A stretch of DNA of 64,000 bases from Anaerolineaceae bacterium. GTDB lineage: Bacteria; Chloroflexota; Anaerolineae; Aggregatilineales; Phototrophicaceae. The position numbers and the translations under genes were made by a program. The notes under the pieces were generated by a model. The model did no database searches and had not been told where the DNA came from. It saw only the letters and a list, made by a program, of their open reading frames with translations. The first letter of the stretch is position 1. The number at the start of each line of letters is the position of its first letter. Positions 61,805 to 64,000 of this stretch are shown here, piece by piece. The stretch is from contig JAPOVC010000014.1 in NCBI GenBank assembly GCA_026708325.1, forward strand, positions 528,060-592,059. Direction: 5' to 3'.

Positions 61805-62662
61805 TTACTCGCCGGCGGTGTTCAAAACAATGCCTCGCATAAAATGCTTTTGTAGCGCAAAAAACAGGATGAGCGTGGGAATTGACGCTGTCAGCGCGCC
61901 GGCCATCTGTTGCGGGATGCTGCCCTTGCCGTATGTGCCCGAGAGCATCGCCAACGATGTCATGACCGGTCGCACATCGTCTGACTTCGCCAGAACCTGC
62001 CCAAAGAGAAAATCATTCCATATCCAGCTGAACTGCGTCACAAACAGAAAAAGAGCGGGCGCTTTCGCCATGGGAAGCACAATGCGCAACCAGGTTTGAA
62101 AGGAAGATGCCCCGTCCAGTGATGCTGCTTCGATCACTTCCCCTTGCATTCCGATGAAGTAGTTGCGGAAGACAAATATACAGAAGGGCACAGCAATGGC
62201 CGAGTAGAACAGCAGCATTCCCGCGCGCGTATCGTATAGCCCGACCGTCTGGTACATCTGAAACAGGGGCATTAGATACATCTGAAAGGGGAAGACAGTG
62301 CCGCTGTAGATGATCAGAAACCAGAAGAAAGGGAAGCGGATTTTCAGCATGGCAATGGAATATGCCGCCGATGACGCCACGATAACGGCCGTCAGCGAAC
62401 CGACGGATGCGTAAATGAGACTGCTAACGAGCCCGTTGCCAATGCCTGACAATTCGGAAGCGGAAGCAATGTTGTCGAGGATCATTGCCGCATTTTCAGG
62501 GAGAGCCAGGATTGCGCTTTGCGATTGCTCCCGCGGGGTCTTCATACTGCTCAGCGTCACAATGGCCAGTGGGGTAACCCAGGCCAGCGCGAACAGGCAT
62601 AGCAGCCCCAGGACGAGGTACCGGTCAAGAGATTGTTTCCCTGTCGAAAGTCTCTGAATCAC
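61805..62662 (-). CDS. Sugar ABC permease (MalG-like)
   Basis: A 285-residue permease. The coupling motif is IEAASLDGASSFQTWLRIVL, with QFSWIWNDFLFGQVLA and a C-terminal LQKHFMRGIVLNTAGE. GTG 62662 overlaps the upstream stop by 4 bases (GTGA). A longer frame from 62764 would lie inside the other permease. Last gene of the importer operon. The 89-base gap to the hydroxylase holds no clear terminator. Confidence 0.9.
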   Translation of the reverse strand: MIQRLSTGKQSLDRYLVLGLLCLFALAWVTPLAIVTLSSMKTPREQSQSAILALPENAAMILDNIASASELSGIGNGLVSSLIYASVGSLTAVIVASSAAYSIAMLKIRFPFFWFLIIYSGTVFPFQMYLMPLFQMYQTVGLYDTRAGMLLFYSAIAVPFCIFVFRNYFIGMQGEVIEAASLDGASSFQTWLRIVLPMAKAPALFLFVTQFSWIWNDFLFGQVLAKSDDVRPVMTSLAMLSGTYGKGSIPQQMAGALTASIPTLILFFALQKHFMRGIVLNTAGE

Positions 62663-63603
62663 AGGGCGCTTCTCTTTAAGGTGGCTCGCAAATAAAAGAC
62701 AGAAAATGCTATCACAATCGTCGACAGTATCACCGCCACCGCCCCGGCATAACCCATTCGCCACATGATAAAGGCCTGGCGGTACATCGTCACCGCCAGC
62801 GTTTCGGATGAGCGACCGGGTCCGCCCTGGGTCATCACCCAGACCAGATCAAAGGTCATAAAACTTCCGATGACCGACATGATGACGACGATCGCTGTGA
62901 TGGGTCGGAGCAAGGGCAGTTTGATGCGCCAGAAGAGGGTGCGCTCACCAGCGCCGTCTATCTTGGCCGCTTCGATGAGTTCTGGCGGTATGGTCTGCAA
63001 GCCAACGAGAAACAGCACCATGCTCGGTCCAAGCGCGCGCCATGAAGATGCGACGATCATCGCCAGCGTGTTGGTCGGCGCAAAAACCATCCATGGGCGC
63101 GTCAGGGCATCAAGACCGACCCAGCGCAGTGTTTCATTCAGGACGCCGTGGTTCGTGTAGACGTAGCTCCAGATGGCGGCGACCACCGTAGTCGACAATA
63201 TCGCCGGCAGATAGATTAGCGTTTTCAGGACTCGCTGCCCGGGGATGCGCTCCAATACCACCGCCAGCAGCAGGCCGCCCCCGACCGGCAGCAGCAAGCT
63301 CCCCCCGGTCCACACCAAAGTGTTTGTGAACGACCTGGTAAATGTAGGATCGCGGATCGCGTCAATGTAGTTTTTCAGGCCCGCAAAAAGGGGCGGGGTA
63401 ATCAGATCCCAATCGGTAAAGCTGATGGCAATGGTATGCGCGACCGAATACAACAACAGCCCGCCTACGAGCAATAGCGCAGGCAAAAGATAAAGATAAG
63501 GCTCTATCTTGCGGAACAGCGCCTGCGCCCGCGTGGGCGCCGCCGGCGACGCCCGGTCCAACGGTGTACCCGGGACCTTATGTCGAAGCGGTTCAGTGCT
63601 CAC
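62659..63603 (-). CDS. Sugar ABC permease (MalF-like)
   Basis: About 314 residues with six helices, beginning near LYLLPALLLVGGLLLYSV. The coupling motif is LIEAAKIDGAGERTLFWRIK, then VWVMTQGGPGRSSETLAV. Start uncertain: GTG 63603 is used, and TTG 63636 would add 11 residues, but neither has a strong ribosome site. The operon again lacks an ATPase. Confidence 0.88.
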   Translation of the reverse strand: MSTEPLRHKVPGTPLDRASPAAPTRAQALFRKIEPYLYLLPALLLVGGLLLYSVAHTIAISFTDWDLITPPLFAGLKNYIDAIRDPTFTRSFTNTLVWTGGSLLLPVGGGLLLAVVLERIPGQRVLKTLIYLPAILSTTVVAAIWSYVYTNHGVLNETLRWVGLDALTRPWMVFAPTNTLAMIVASSWRALGPSMVLFLVGLQTIPPELIEAAKIDGAGERTLFWRIKLPLLRPITAIVVIMSVIGSFMTFDLVWVMTQGGPGRSSETLAVTMYRQAFIMWRMGYAGAVAVILSTIVIAFSVFYLRATLKRSAL

Positions 63604-63645
63604 CTGGTTAGTTTCGGGCAACCCGCCCGCCTGCAATCAAGATGG

Positions 63646-63674
63646 TTGGAGAGGCGCATGACACGCCTCTCCAA
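63646..63674 (-). terminator. Perfect 11-base stem-loop between binding protein and permease
   Basis: TTGGAGAGGCG and CGCCTCTCCAA are perfect complements around a 7-base loop, 9 bases beyond the binding protein stop. No long T-run. Confidence 0.6.
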
Positions 63675-63683
63675 TTCCGGATT

Positions 63684-64000
63684 CTATTCGCCGCCGGCGC
63701 TTGCCCAATAAACCTGAGCAATCTGCTCCGCGCCGTCCAGAACCGTCTGCAAGGCGGCCGGATCGATCACAAATTGACCGAGCAAATCGACCACCTGCTC
63801 GACGATTTGTGGCGGCGTGGCTTCCCAGTAGCGCGTATAGAGCTCGTATTCGCCATTGGCGACCGCATTCGCCAAATCCACCAGATGTCCCGGGCGCGTC
63901 TCTTCGGGCGCCAGCAGATTCGGCGAGTTGATGTCGCTGGTTTCCGCCCAAATCGTTTGCGCTTCCAGGCCCATAAAGTAATCGGCAAACTCGAGCGCGA
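63684..64000 (-). CDS. Family-1 sugar ABC substrate-binding protein, C-terminal part
   Basis: Only the last 105 codons are in the window. The frame reads FADYFMGLEAQTIWAET, then GHLVDLANAVANGEYELYTR and ends VYWASAGGE. The helical C-terminal pattern (EATPPQIVEQVVDLLGQFV) matches extracellular solute-binding proteins of family 1. Assignment rests mostly on position, just before two MalF/MalG-type permeases on the same strand. Confidence 0.7.
   Translation of the reverse strand, partial: ALEFADYFMGLEAQTIWAETSDINSPNLLAPEETRPGHLVDLANAVANGEYELYTRYWEATPPQIVEQVVDLLGQFVIDPAALQTVLDGAEQIAQVYWASAGGE

Noticed and set aside
1..64000. CRISPR array, insertion sequence, integrase, tRNA or rRNA gene
   Set aside because: No spaced direct repeats, transposase or integrase motifs, or cloverleaf/rRNA sequence were noticed on reading both strands. 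A tRNA search program would be needed to exclude a tRNA fully.

Overview
The window is about 64 kb of gene-dense, roughly 60% GC bacterial chromosome. I see no rRNA or tRNA gene, CRISPR array, integrase or insertion sequence. The organism is most likely a free-living or host-associated member of the Chloroflexota (Caldilineae, Anaerolineae or SAR202-like). This is inference, from a lipoprotein with a long Thr/Pro-rich linker after its lipobox, mevalonate-pathway kinases, many ABC importers with cleavable-signal binding proteins, and several enolase-superfamily dehydratases. No phylogenetic marker is present to settle it.

Layout. 0-3 kb: two sugar-phosphate isomerase/epimerase TIM barrels around a divergent promoter, plus an FG-GAP propeller. 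3-5 kb: an iodotyrosine-deiodinase-like nitroreductase that converges on, and overlaps, an amidohydrolase/deaminase. 5.2-11.8 kb: a nucleoside import and salvage operon (BMP binding protein, double ATPase, two permeases, a free-standing RarA/MgsA C-terminal-like protein, a nucleoside hydrolase). 11.8-13.8 kb: divergent mevalonate diphosphate decarboxylase and mevalonate kinase. 13.9-17 kb: a 1029-residue protein joining a GH46-like domain, five SH3 repeats and a GH-A domain. 17-25.3 kb: an inositol catabolism operon on the minus strand (iolG, iolC, iolB, iolD, a zinc dehydrogenase and an SDR). 25.3-33.4 kb: a DapA-family lyase, two Gfo/Idh/MocA dehydrogenases and a sugar-type ABC importer. 33.5-40.4 kb: a duplicated module of two small genes and a GalD-type dehydratase, with two intact and two broken dehydratases, then two aldolases. 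40.4-56.1 kb: xylulokinase, PAC2 protein, and a reductive-pyrimidine-type catabolic set (dihydropyrimidinase, LLM oxidoreductase, beta-ureidopropionase, a small unknown, semialdehyde dehydrogenase, aminotransferase) beside an SSU/NMT1-type ABC importer that is interrupted by two M55 D-aminopeptidases. 56.2-64 kb: a GH43-like protein, two family-1 sugar importers lacking ATPases, and a fatty acid hydroxylase.

The theme is uptake and breakdown of nucleosides, pyrimidines, inositols and sugar acids. Two deletion scars are legible. One is upstream of the second intact dehydratase, where relics of both small genes lie. The other is at 57.3 kb, where the C-terminal ends of a hydroxylase and an NMT1-type binding protein are fused base to base, just before a binding protein gene that has lost its signal peptide. 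All five solute-binding-protein genes whose 3' ends lie in the window are followed by a strong stem-loop, in three cases between the binding protein and its own permease or ATPase.
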